From the NCBI GenBank assembly GCA_021796275.1, contig JAJYOI010000010.1:1-52695 (forward strand): a DNA stretch of 52,695 nucleotides, in the 5' to 3' direction. Within the stretch, counting starts at the first letter, position 1. Each line of letters opens with the position of its first letter. Below the pieces are notes generated by a model. It saw only the letters and a program-made list of their open reading frames with translations, made no database searches and was not told the origin of the DNA. The stretch is from Bacteroidota bacterium (lineage in GTDB: Bacteria > Bacteroidota > Ignavibacteria > UBA10030 > UBA8401). Made by a program: the position numbers and the translations under genes. Below, piece by piece: positions 24,149 to 31,550 of this stretch.

Positions 24149-25882
24149 TTATCGCACCAACACCATCTTCTTCGTTTCAGTGTAATCGCCCGCTGTAAGC
24201 CGGTAAAAATATATTCCACTCGAGAGATTGCTCCCGTCAAAACTCACTTTATACGTCCCCGGCGATTTCTTCTCATTCACAAGTGTTGTGACCTCGCGCC
24301 CGAGAACATCGTACACTTTCAGTATTACTTTCTGACTACTAGCTACTGAATACTGAATGCCCGTTGCTGGATTAAACGGGTTCGGGTAATTTTGAAAAAG
24401 CTGAAACTGTCTCGGCATATTCGTTTCTTTATTTTCCACGTCAGTCACAATATCGCTCTTATACACCGACGTGAACACAAGCAGCCCTTTTATCGGGTCA
24501 ATAATATCTTGTATCATCAGTATCTCTTTACATCCTTTGCCGTCTAAGTTAGCAGCATAGGCGGAATAGACGACGCTGTTCTGTCCTGCGGCAGCAAGTT
24601 CATTCTCTTTCACATACCAGAGGTAATACCCGCCATTGCCATATTTGAAAATAAGCACATGCTGGTCAATGCAGAGAAACACCTCGTCTTTTCCATCGTT
24701 ATCCATATCCACGACCTGTATGTTCCCTGCATAGAAAGAAAAAATGCCGATAAGGTCTATGTAATAAACAGGTTCATATGTGTTGTCCCCCGTCGTTTCA
24801 TAAATTGTAAAGAGTGTTCTTCCGATACCATTAATGTATGTATCGCCGCCGATCCAGATTTCCGGCTTTCCGTTTCCGTCAAGATCGTTTGTTGTGCAGG
24901 TGAGGTAGGCATTTTTTGTCGGCAGCGTATCAATTAATTGGAACGACCAGTTGTTTCCTCCCTGATATTCATACATAAAGAATCTTCCGTCTATACTGCC
25001 GTTCGTAAAATTCAGTTTTCCATCTAAGTCAAAATCACCGAAAGCGTAGCCTTGCGTGTATATCGGAAGTTTGTGGGAAAAAACGACGTTAAAGCGATGG
25101 GTTGCAGAATTGAAACGGCAGATTTGATTGTATATGCCTTGAGGAAGATCGTCCGAAGAACCTTTTTCTACGCGATATATCAACTCAAAGTTTGGATCAT
25201 TATCAAGGTTTCTTAAACGGGGAATATTTGTTCCCGCATGTTTATACAAAGAATCAATTTCACCGATTTTTTCAGTTGGAAGTGCATTACTTGAAAGCTG
25301 GGAAAAAACTGTCCCTGTATCTGCATCAGAAGAATTTCGGCTTGTAATAAATTCCATCGTGCCATCTTGATCGATGTCTCCAAAAGTTTTTCCTCCAATC
25401 AGTAAAGTATCGGGATATTGATAAATCTTCCGCATCGTAGTAGAATCTTGTCCAGTGCCGAGTTCGTAAATTCCCATTCCTAGCTCTCTGTGCGGGCTCT
25501 CGTAGGTTCGGTTACGCAGCACGACTTCATCTTTGCCATCCTTGTTAAAATCATACGCGACCAACTCAAAATCATCATCCTCCATACCTGCATTAAACGA
25601 AGTGAGATAATGGTATTTCCAGTTATACTCTGCCGTGTCGAGTGTACGCATGTCAATAGTAAGTGTCGGTATCCCTTCTCGTTTATGCAGTGTTGTGTTC
25701 TCAACAGATTTATATATCGTGAACCCGTTGCGTGCGTTTTGAATTTTGATAATGTTTTGATCTACTTTTGTAATGCGGAGGCCGCCCCGCGTTTCAACTA
25801 CATTGGTATTTTGATCGGAGAAGAAAAAAGCGGGGAACAATAGTGCTGCAATGGCTATAACGGCAAAATATTGAGTTTTCAT
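24149..25882 (-). CDS. T9SS-sorted FG-GAP/VCBS-like repeat protein
   Basis: 577 residues with a signal peptide (VIAIAALLFPAFFFSDQ); AAAGGGA precedes the ATG. The body carries repeated calcium-binding-like motifs of the FG-GAP/VCBS type: YDFNKDGKDEVVLRN, FGDIDQDGTMEFITSRN, FGDFDLDGKLNFTNG, NDLDGNGKPEIWIGG, VDMDNDGKDEVFLC and ANLDGKGCKEILMI. These form a beta-propeller. The C-terminus is a type A T9SS domain (NYPNPFNPATGIQYSV, VILKVYDVLGREVTTLV, GIYFYRLTAG). The protein is expected at the cell surface, most likely for adhesion or ligand binding. It stands alone, with gaps of 291 and 814 bases on either side. Confidence 0.87.
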   Translation of the reverse strand: MKTQYFAVIAIAALLFPAFFFSDQNTNVVETRGGLRITKVDQNIIKIQNARNGFTIYKSVENTTLHKREGIPTLTIDMRTLDTAEYNWKYHYLTSFNAGMEDDDFELVAYDFNKDGKDEVVLRNRTYESPHRELGMGIYELGTGQDSTTMRKIYQYPDTLLIGGKTFGDIDQDGTMEFITSRNSSDADTGTVFSQLSSNALPTEKIGEIDSLYKHAGTNIPRLRNLDNDPNFELIYRVEKGSSDDLPQGIYNQICRFNSATHRFNVVFSHKLPIYTQGYAFGDFDLDGKLNFTNGSIDGRFFMYEYQGGNNWSFQLIDTLPTKNAYLTCTTNDLDGNGKPEIWIGGDTYINGIGRTLFTIYETTGDNTYEPVYYIDLIGIFSFYAGNIQVVDMDNDGKDEVFLCIDQHVLIFKYGNGGYYLWYVKENELAAAGQNSVVYSAYAANLDGKGCKEILMIQDIIDPIKGLLVFTSVYKSDIVTDVENKETNMPRQFQLFQNYPNPFNPATGIQYSVASSQKVILKVYDVLGREVTTLVNEKKSPGTYKVSFDGSNLSSGIYFYRLTAGDYTETKKMVLVR

Positions 25883-26024
25883 GATATCCCTTTGAAATGA
25901 AAAAAGGTTTTTTTCAACCTTGAAAACTACGTGGTGCTACGATTCTCGCGCCAGAAAAACACAAAAGCCTCCATTATCCCGTTAAACTGAGATTCTGCAG
26001 GCTCTCTGTTTTTTAAACAAGTTA

Positions 26025-26048
26025 CAACGTTATAGTTCTATAACGTTG
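26025..26048. repeat. 24-bp near-perfect palindrome
   Basis: CAACGTTATAG-TT-CTATAACGTTG has perfect 11-bp arms. It lies 140 bases upstream of the FG-GAP gene start, in a gap with no gene. It could be an operator for a dimeric regulator or another palindromic element; nothing in the sequence decides. Confidence 0.6.
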
Positions 26049-26332
26049 AAATGCGTACTATTGAATGAAAAACACCATCATCTTGTTTCGCCCACAACCC
26101 ATAAGATGAAGTGATGAAGTGATGTTATCAAAAAATAGGTTTAATGTCAAGAAAAATTTTGCTTGTGTAAAATTTTTTTCTCTCACGAAGGAATTGTTTT
26201 AACCCGTTTTGATATGAAGAAGTAACAAGGCAATTTTCTTAAAATCAAGTTCCAGTGTTTTGCGTCCAAAGGGACGAGCCATTGGAATTCAAAGAGAGGC
26301 TTCTGAAAAATTGTTTTTGAGTCGGCAAAAAG

Positions 26333-26358
26333 TCACACTGAGCGTAGTCGAAGTGTGA
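26333..26358. repeat. Small hairpin TCACACT/AGTGTGA
   Basis: TCACACT-GAGCGTAGTCGA-AGTGTGA is an imperfect hairpin of the kind found as dispersed CTGAG/CGAAG repeats; it shares the CTGAG and CGAAG words with the element at 7879. No T-run follows. Confidence 0.5.
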
Positions 26359-26461
26359 AATTTAGAACAGAATTATGGTTTGGCTTCGCTCCATGACTCC
26401 ATCAAGAATTTTTTAAAAGTCTCAAAAAAATAAAAGAATTAGGAAAAAGCTATTTGACATG

Positions 26462-26491
26462 TTGAAAATGTGCGCCAGCGTATTATATTTG
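26462..26491 (+). promoter_or_regulatory. Bacteroidota-type promoter upstream of the GH3 gene
   Basis: TTG (26462-26464), 19 bases, then TATATTTG (26484-26491) fits the Bacteroidota consensus TTG-N19-TAnnTTTG exactly. It leaves a leader of roughly 200 bases before ATG at 26697, within which the inverted repeat 26508-26635 lies. Confidence 0.6.
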
Positions 26492-26507
26492 TAACCGTGT
26501 AACTACT

Positions 26508-26635
26508 CACCGCAATGACGCAAAGTCGCAATGAGTCTTAACGAATCACGGAATTAACGATATTGTATCTTTCGCTTTGCAGTATGTGGAAAGAAAATTT
26601 TAACATTCTCCTTTGCGTCTTAGCGCCTTTGCGGT
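26508..26635. repeat. CGCAAAG-type inverted repeat in the GH3 leader
   Basis: Left arm CACCGCAATGACGCAAAG onward (26508-26534) pairs imperfectly with the right arm CTCCTTTGCGTCTTAGCG onward (26608-26635), enclosing about 73 bases. If the upstream promoter is real, the whole hairpin is transcribed in the 5' leader of the hexosaminidase mRNA. The remaining sequence of the 25883-26696 gap shows no gene. Confidence 0.65.
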
Positions 26636-26696
26636 TTAAAAAAGTTAGCTGAACAGTTACGCAACCACTTGTTGCAGTCGCACGAAAGGTGCTCCA

Positions 26697-27755
26697 ATGG
26701 ATGTCAGTTTAGACATCAAAATCGGCCAGATGATCATGTCGGGATTCCGCGGACTTCGCGCAGAAGACGACCCTGCAACATTAGAGGAAATTCGGAAAGG
26801 AAACGTCGGCAGCATTGTCTTCTTCGAGCGCGATACTATCAATAACAGAGACGCACTAAATGTTAAAAGCCCTTCGCAAGTGCGTGCGTTGACACACAGT
26901 TTGCAGGAGAACGCGAAAGTTCCGTTGCTCATTTCAATCGACCAAGAAGGAGGGAGGATCAATCGCTTAAAAGAAGAACGCGGTTTCCCGCCGTCGGTTT
27001 CTGCAAAATTTCTTGGGGAAAAGAACGATCTTACTTTGACGAAGCATTATGCTGAACTCACGGCGAAAACTCTGAAAGAGATCGGCATCAATCTCAACCT
27101 CGCGCCTGATGTGGACCTTGAACGCAATCCCGATAATCCGATCATCGCAAAACGTGAACGCAGTTATTCTTCCAATCCTGACATTGTTACGCGCCATGCG
27201 ATGGAAGTGATTCGTGCACATCATGCGCATGGCGTTCTGTGCGCACTGAAACATTTTCCCGGGCACGGCAGCTCGTCGCATGATTCGCATTTGGGATTTG
27301 TTGATGTCTCGTCATTGTGGAGCGAAGATGAACTTGTGCCATATCGGAAAATCATCGCCACTGGATTGGCTCAAAAGGATTTACAATGTGATGTGGTGAT
27401 GACCGCACACATTTTTAATTCTCATCTCGACGAACAATACCCGGCAACGCTGTCGCATAATATTATTACAGATATATTGCGCGTTCAACTTGATTACGAC
27501 GGCGTTGTGATGTCGGACGACTTACAAATGAAAGCGATCAGCAGTAATTTCACTTTTGAAGAAACAATCTTGCAGGCAATTCTTGCCGGCGTTGATATTC
27601 TGGCATTTGCCAATAATTTTCTTTATGATCGTGCAGTTGTTCCGAAGGCGATCGCTGTCATCAAGAAGCTTGTTCGTGAAAAGAAAATTACCGCTGAGCG
27701 AATTGATCAGTCATATCAGCGAATTATGAAGTTAAAATCCAAAATAGAGCCTTAA
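26697..27755 (+). CDS. nagZ: Glycoside hydrolase family 3 beta-N-acetylhexosaminidase (NagZ-like)
   Basis: 352 residues, the usual length of single-domain NagZ. The family signatures are present: LISIDQEGGRINRL, NLNLAPDVDL, the KHFPGHGSSSHDSH loop that carries the acid/base histidine of NagZ, and the nucleophile aspartate in DGVVMSDDLQMKAIS. It should release N-acetylglucosamine from 1,6-anhydro-muropeptides in peptidoglycan recycling. There is no signal peptide, so it is cytoplasmic, as expected. It is alone on its transcript, with a plausible promoter at 26462 and a possible terminator hairpin at 27957. The symbol is by family; related bacterial GH3 exo-hexosaminidases have the same motifs. 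Confidence 0.88.
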   Translation: MDVSLDIKIGQMIMSGFRGLRAEDDPATLEEIRKGNVGSIVFFERDTINNRDALNVKSPSQVRALTHSLQENAKVPLLISIDQEGGRINRLKEERGFPPSVSAKFLGEKNDLTLTKHYAELTAKTLKEIGINLNLAPDVDLERNPDNPIIAKRERSYSSNPDIVTRHAMEVIRAHHAHGVLCALKHFPGHGSSSHDSHLGFVDVSSLWSEDELVPYRKIIATGLAQKDLQCDVVMTAHIFNSHLDEQYPATLSHNIITDILRVQLDYDGVVMSDDLQMKAISSNFTFEETILQAILAGVDILAFANNFLYDRAVVPKAIAVIKKLVREKKITAERIDQSYQRIMKLKSKIEP

Positions 27756-27956
27756 TACAACGGATAACAAATGGCGAAGAAGAAAAAAACAGACAAAAGT
27801 TACAAACAAAAGTAGAATTTCTCTTGAAGATTTTCCGCGCTATTGTGATTTTCTCTGCCTCTTTGCTTCGTTTCCGCCTGTCGATGCAGTTGGCGCGTGC
27901 CGAAGAGAGCAAGCGGTGTATTGTTTGTATGTAGAAAAATACAACAATAAAAACAG

Positions 27957-27973
27957 TCCCGCCTTTGGCGGGA
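27957..27973 (+). terminator. Hairpin TCCCGCC/GGCGGGA, possible terminator
   Basis: TCCCGCC-TTT-GGCGGGA is a perfect 7-bp stem followed by TTTAATGTTT. It sits 200 bases after the GH3 stop. The three-base loop and GCC-TTT-GGC core are also those of the palindromic element family, so it may be either. Confidence 0.45.
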
Positions 27974-28077
27974 TTTAATGTTTCACTCAGCTCTGTAAAA
28001 ACCTTTCCGCCATTCCTTCCTCAGGAATTTTTTCCACCGCAACACTGTTCTTGTACTTGTATAACAAACGATTCATT

Positions 28078-28111
28078 TCAGCCAGAGGTTGATCAGACGA
28101 TTGTTGTCTGA
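28078..28111. repeat. 34-bp double-palindrome element
   Basis: TCAGCC-AGA-GGTTGA abuts TCAGAC-N7-GTCTGA. It is the same composite as the element at 18556-18590 (in the opposite orientation), with one arm mismatch, which shows that the GTCTGA half is a recurrent module. Confidence 0.82.
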
Positions 28112-28302
28112 CATTTCTAATCCAGTTTTTACCTTCCTTTTGTAGCGCCGTTTTCAAGTTCGGAAATTACATCGTCGTAAAGAAAAAATTCACTTGTTGT
28201 TGAAAGTGAATGTGCTTCTCCACATCGCATAACGAAATTGACAGTGACAAAGCGAAACGTATTTTTCAATGGCGCTTTCATCGCCATTCTCACTATGTGA
28301 AC

Positions 28303-29217
28303 ATGACTCCTTTGCAGGAAAATATTGTTAAGACGCTCGCGTATTTTGATGTCTTTTCATATCCGTTGTCGGCGGAGCAAGTGTACAGTTCTCTGCAAAC
28401 GAATTCCGTAACTCCAAAAAAGATTGAAGAGGAGTTGAGAGTGCTCAGCCATCGCGCGGTGATCAATGCCGTCGAGCCGTTTTATTTTCTCAAACATCGG
28501 GAGTCCCAGATCGTTGCACATCGTTTGAACGGTGAACACCGTGCACGTAAGCTTTTATCGCGCGCAAAGAATATGACATGGATCATCAAACAATTTCCGT
28601 TTGTCCGCTGTGTTTGTCTATCCGGTGAATTGTCAAAGAATGTTGCCGGAGAAAAGAGCGACATTGATTTCTTTATCATTACCGCACCGCGCCGGTTATG
28701 GATTTGTCGTGCGCTGCTGACGCTCTTCAAGAAAATTTTCCTTCTCAATAAACGGAAATATTTCTGTCTCAATTATCTTCTTGCAGAAGATTCCCTTACT
28801 GTTGAGAACCAGAATTTATTCACTGCCATAGAAACCGCAACACTGAAAGTGATGTGGAATGCGGCGCTCTTCGAGAAATTCATTGCCGCTAACCGGTGGG
28901 TGAATCGGTTTCTTCCGAATTGGAAATTACAGCCGCCGTCTCAAACCACTGTGGCAGAACAACGCTCGCCGTTGCAGAAAGCCGCAGAAACTCTTTTGAA
29001 TTTTCTTCCTCTCGACATTATTGATGAGCGGTTGATGAAAGCGATGAAGCAGGTCTGGAGAAAGCGTTACAGAAATCTTTCGGAAGAAAAACTTAATGAG
29101 CTTTTTCAATCCACACGGAGTGTTTCTACTGCCTACGGACACGATTACCAGAAAATTATCCTTCACGAATATCATCGCCGTTTGAAAATGTACGGCATCG
29201 CAGGTACCGATGGCTGA
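28303..29217 (+). CDS. Nucleotidyltransferase-domain protein
   Basis: 304 residues from ATG at 28303; the frame is open 31 codons further upstream, but MTPLQENIVKTLAYFDVFSYPLS is a natural N-terminus. The first 90 residues form a winged-helix-like part. The polymerase-beta-type nucleotidyltransferase core follows as CLSGELSKNVAGEKSDIDFFIIT, with the metal-binding DID. The C-terminal half is helical (minimal nucleotidyltransferase plus substrate-recognition helices). Its stop overlaps the start of the radical SAM gene by eight bases, so it is translated with it. Substrate unknown; the neighbours suggest that it works on a nucleotide-activated or phosphorylated intermediate of a surface glycan or lipid. 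Confidence 0.72.
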   Translation: MTPLQENIVKTLAYFDVFSYPLSAEQVYSSLQTNSVTPKKIEEELRVLSHRAVINAVEPFYFLKHRESQIVAHRLNGEHRARKLLSRAKNMTWIIKQFPFVRCVCLSGELSKNVAGEKSDIDFFIITAPRRLWICRALLTLFKKIFLLNKRKYFCLNYLLAEDSLTVENQNLFTAIETATLKVMWNAALFEKFIAANRWVNRFLPNWKLQPPSQTTVAEQRSPLQKAAETLLNFLPLDIIDERLMKAMKQVWRKRYRNLSEEKLNELFQSTRSVSTAYGHDYQKIILHEYHRRLKMYGIAGTDG

Positions 29218-30709
29218 CATTCTTCTCACACATTCCTATTTTCTCCGCTTCGATCCGAAACAATTTCGCGCGATGATGCCATACCCGCCGCTCGGAACGC
29301 TCTATGCCGGAGCCGTTTTGCGCGGTAACGGATTTTCTGTCGCGTTGTTCGACAGCATGCTGGCGGAAAGCGAAGAGGAATTGCACGAAGCACTTCGAGT
29401 GCATCAACCGAACATCGTCGCGATCTACGACGATGATTTCAATTATCTCACAAAAATGTGCTTGAGCAGAATGAGAGCTGCCGCATTTCGTCTTTCCGAG
29501 ATTGCAAAGAAATACGGGGCAGTTGTCATTGTGCATGGCTCGGACGCGGCGGATCACGCAGAAGAATATCTTGTCCACGGTGCAGACTACGTTATTGCCG
29601 GCGAAGGGGAACAGACGCTCCTCGAATTATGCCGCGCGCTCAATCGCAATGAGCGTTCAACGATTGATCCGATCAACGGTGTTGTTTATCGTAACGATGG
29701 AATTGTGCACACGCAGAAACGCCGGCTCATTCAAAATCTTGACACGCTTCCGTTTCCGGCGTGGGAGCTTGTCGACATTGAGAAGTATCGCCGCTTATGG
29801 AAAAAACGCCATGGCTATTTTTCGATGAACATGGTGACGACGCGCGGCTGTCCGTTTCATTGCAATTGGTGCGCGAAGCCGATTTATGGTCAAGTCTATA
29901 ATTCCCGTTCACCCGAAAATGTTGCGGAAGAAATGAAATTTCTCCGCTCAGTATTTCAACCGGATCACATTTGGTTTGCTGACGATATTTTCGGATTGAA
30001 GCCGGGGTGGGTGCAAAAGTTCAGTGAAGTTGTACAGCGCGAGAAAATAATTATTCCTTTCAAGTGCCTGTCACGTGTTGATCTTTTGTTGAAGAACAAT
30101 ACGATTTCCGACTTGAAACGCGCTGGCTGCGAGACCGTCTGGATCGGCGCGGAATCGGGTTCACAAAAAATTCTCGATGCGATGGAGAAAGGGACAACGG
30201 TGCAGGAAATTTATCACTCCACCGACCAAATGAAGCGCTATGACATCCGCGTCGGATTTTTCCTCCAATTCGGTTATCCGGGCGAAGAGCGGAACGATAT
30301 TGATGCAACACTGCGGATGGTGCGCGATTGCTCGCCGGACGAGATCGGCATTTCAGTTTCATATCCTCTGCCCGGAACAAAATTCTATAACAGTATTAAA
30401 AAGGAAATGGAGGCAAAACAAAACTGGATTGACAGTGACGATCTTGAAGTGATGTTCGCAGGAAGATACACGCCGGAATTTTACCGTGCGCTGCATGCGT
30501 ACGCACACAAAACATTCCAGACTCGTCGCGCACACGAAATTGCGCTTTCTCTTTTTCGATTGCATGCATTGAACGCTAAAGCCGTACGAACGCTTGTTTT
30601 GTTTCCGTATTATCTCTTTTCTTCTCTGGTGCTGAAGCTTCGTCTTCAAAAATTGGAAGCAAAGCCAAACCCGCGGTATCATGCATTTCACGCTGTACCG
30701 GTTTCTTAA
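29210..30709 (+). CDS. B12-binding radical SAM enzyme 1 (BchE/HpnJ-like)
   Basis: 499 residues. The N-terminal 180 residues are a cobalamin-binding Rossmann-type domain (PPLGTLYAGAVLRGNGFSVALFD, GADYVIAGEGEQTLLEL). It lacks the DxHxxG motif, so cobalamin may bind base-off without the histidine. The radical SAM core has the iron-sulfur cysteines C214, C218 and C221 in TTRGCPFHCNWC, then IWFADDIFG and WIGAESGSQKILDAM. The C-terminus is helical and basic. This group includes methyltransferases and cyclases acting on hopanoids, chlorophyll and phosphonates; the substrate here is unknown. It starts inside the preceding gene, and the methyltransferase starts ten bases after its stop. Confidence 0.85.
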   Translation: MADILLTHSYFLRFDPKQFRAMMPYPPLGTLYAGAVLRGNGFSVALFDSMLAESEEELHEALRVHQPNIVAIYDDDFNYLTKMCLSRMRAAAFRLSEIAKKYGAVVIVHGSDAADHAEEYLVHGADYVIAGEGEQTLLELCRALNRNERSTIDPINGVVYRNDGIVHTQKRRLIQNLDTLPFPAWELVDIEKYRRLWKKRHGYFSMNMVTTRGCPFHCNWCAKPIYGQVYNSRSPENVAEEMKFLRSVFQPDHIWFADDIFGLKPGWVQKFSEVVQREKIIIPFKCLSRVDLLLKNNTISDLKRAGCETVWIGAESGSQKILDAMEKGTTVQEIYHSTDQMKRYDIRVGFFLQFGYPGEERNDIDATLRMVRDCSPDEIGISVSYPLPGTKFYNSIKKEMEAKQNWIDSDDLEVMFAGRYTPEFYRALHAYAHKTFQTRRAHEIALSLFRLHALNAKAVRTLVLFPYYLFSSLVLKLRLQKLEAKPNPRYHAFHAVPVS

Positions 30710-30719
30710 CAGGATAGCA

Positions 30720-31550
30720 ATGTATTTTGATAATGAGACATTCGCCGTAGTTGCCGACGCATTCAGCAAGCAGTCGAAAAATTTTGATGCCTACGAAGAG
30801 CGCAATCCGATTTTGCAATGGATGCGTTCAGTTGTTCATCAGCACACGCTGAAATTTATTCACCCCGGCGATAGACTGTTGGAATTGAATGCCGGCACTG
30901 GAATTGACGCCGTATTTTTTGCTCAACGCGGCGTGCACGTTCACGCAACAGATATTGCTTCCGGGATGATTGAACAGCTTCGTGAAAAAACAGTCCGGTT
31001 AAGTTTACAAAAGTATATTAGAATCGAAGAGCGTTCGTTCGCCGATCTTGAAGGACTTCCTTTGCAATCATTCGATCATATTTTTTCCAATTTCGGCGGA
31101 TTGAATTGTGCTGAAAATCCGGACGTTGTCATTCGGCAGCTTCATCGTTTGCTCAAGCCCGGCGGAACAGTCACGTTTGTCGTCATGCCGCCTGTCTGTC
31201 CTTGGGAAATGGCGTTTATGTTGAAAGGAAATTTCCGTCTCGCATTCCGGCGATTGAAAAGAAATGGTACGCGAGCGAATGTTGAAGGCATTCATTTCAC
31301 CTCGTATTATTTCACTCCGGCACGGCTTGTGAAAATATTTGGAGACAAGTATCGCCTGCTTTCTCTACGTGGACTCGGCTGCGTTGCTCCTCCGCCGTAC
31401 TTTGAAAAATTTCCTGCGCGATTTCCGCAACTGTTTACCATCTTAAAAAAAATTGATCAACGATTCTCCCATCGGTTTCCGTTCAACAGATGGGCGGATC
31501 ATTTCATTCTTACAATGCACTACGCACCCCCACAGGGGTCTTTGACGTGA
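30720..31550 (+). CDS. SAM-dependent methyltransferase (class I)
   Basis: 276 residues from ATG at 30720, with ACAGGAT six bases upstream; an ATG at 30681 would overlap the previous gene by 29 bases. The SAM-binding motifs are LLELNAGTGIDAVFFAQRG and VHATDIASGMI; motif II is HIFSNFGGLNCAENP, and LLKPGGTVTFVVMP follows. The last residues (APPQGSLT) derive from a CCCC-CACA-GGGG palindrome at 31527-31537, so the natural C-terminus may have been altered. It lies between a radical SAM enzyme and a membrane glycosyltransferase and probably methylates a glycan or lipid intermediate. Confidence 0.82.
   Translation: MYFDNETFAVVADAFSKQSKNFDAYEERNPILQWMRSVVHQHTLKFIHPGDRLLELNAGTGIDAVFFAQRGVHVHATDIASGMIEQLREKTVRLSLQKYIRIEERSFADLEGLPLQSFDHIFSNFGGLNCAENPDVVIRQLHRLLKPGGTVTFVVMPPVCPWEMAFMLKGNFRLAFRRLKRNGTRANVEGIHFTSYYFTPARLVKIFGDKYRLLSLRGLGCVAPPPYFEKFPARFPQLFTILKKIDQRFSHRFPFNRWADHFILTMHYAPPQGSLT

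Larger units (their letters stand above)
27756..28302. other. 547-base gap with a possible gene remnant
   Basis: No intact gene is visible. On the minus strand a short open frame (about 28155 to 27987) encodes a hydrophilic peptide ending NRLLYKYKNSVAVEKIPEEGMAERFLQS. A different frame just upstream reads YDDVISELENGATKGR, so this may be a decayed gene with frameshifts. The palindromic element at 28078 lies inside it. A hairpin TTCACTT/AAGTGAA lies at about 28188-28210. Confidence 0.4.
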
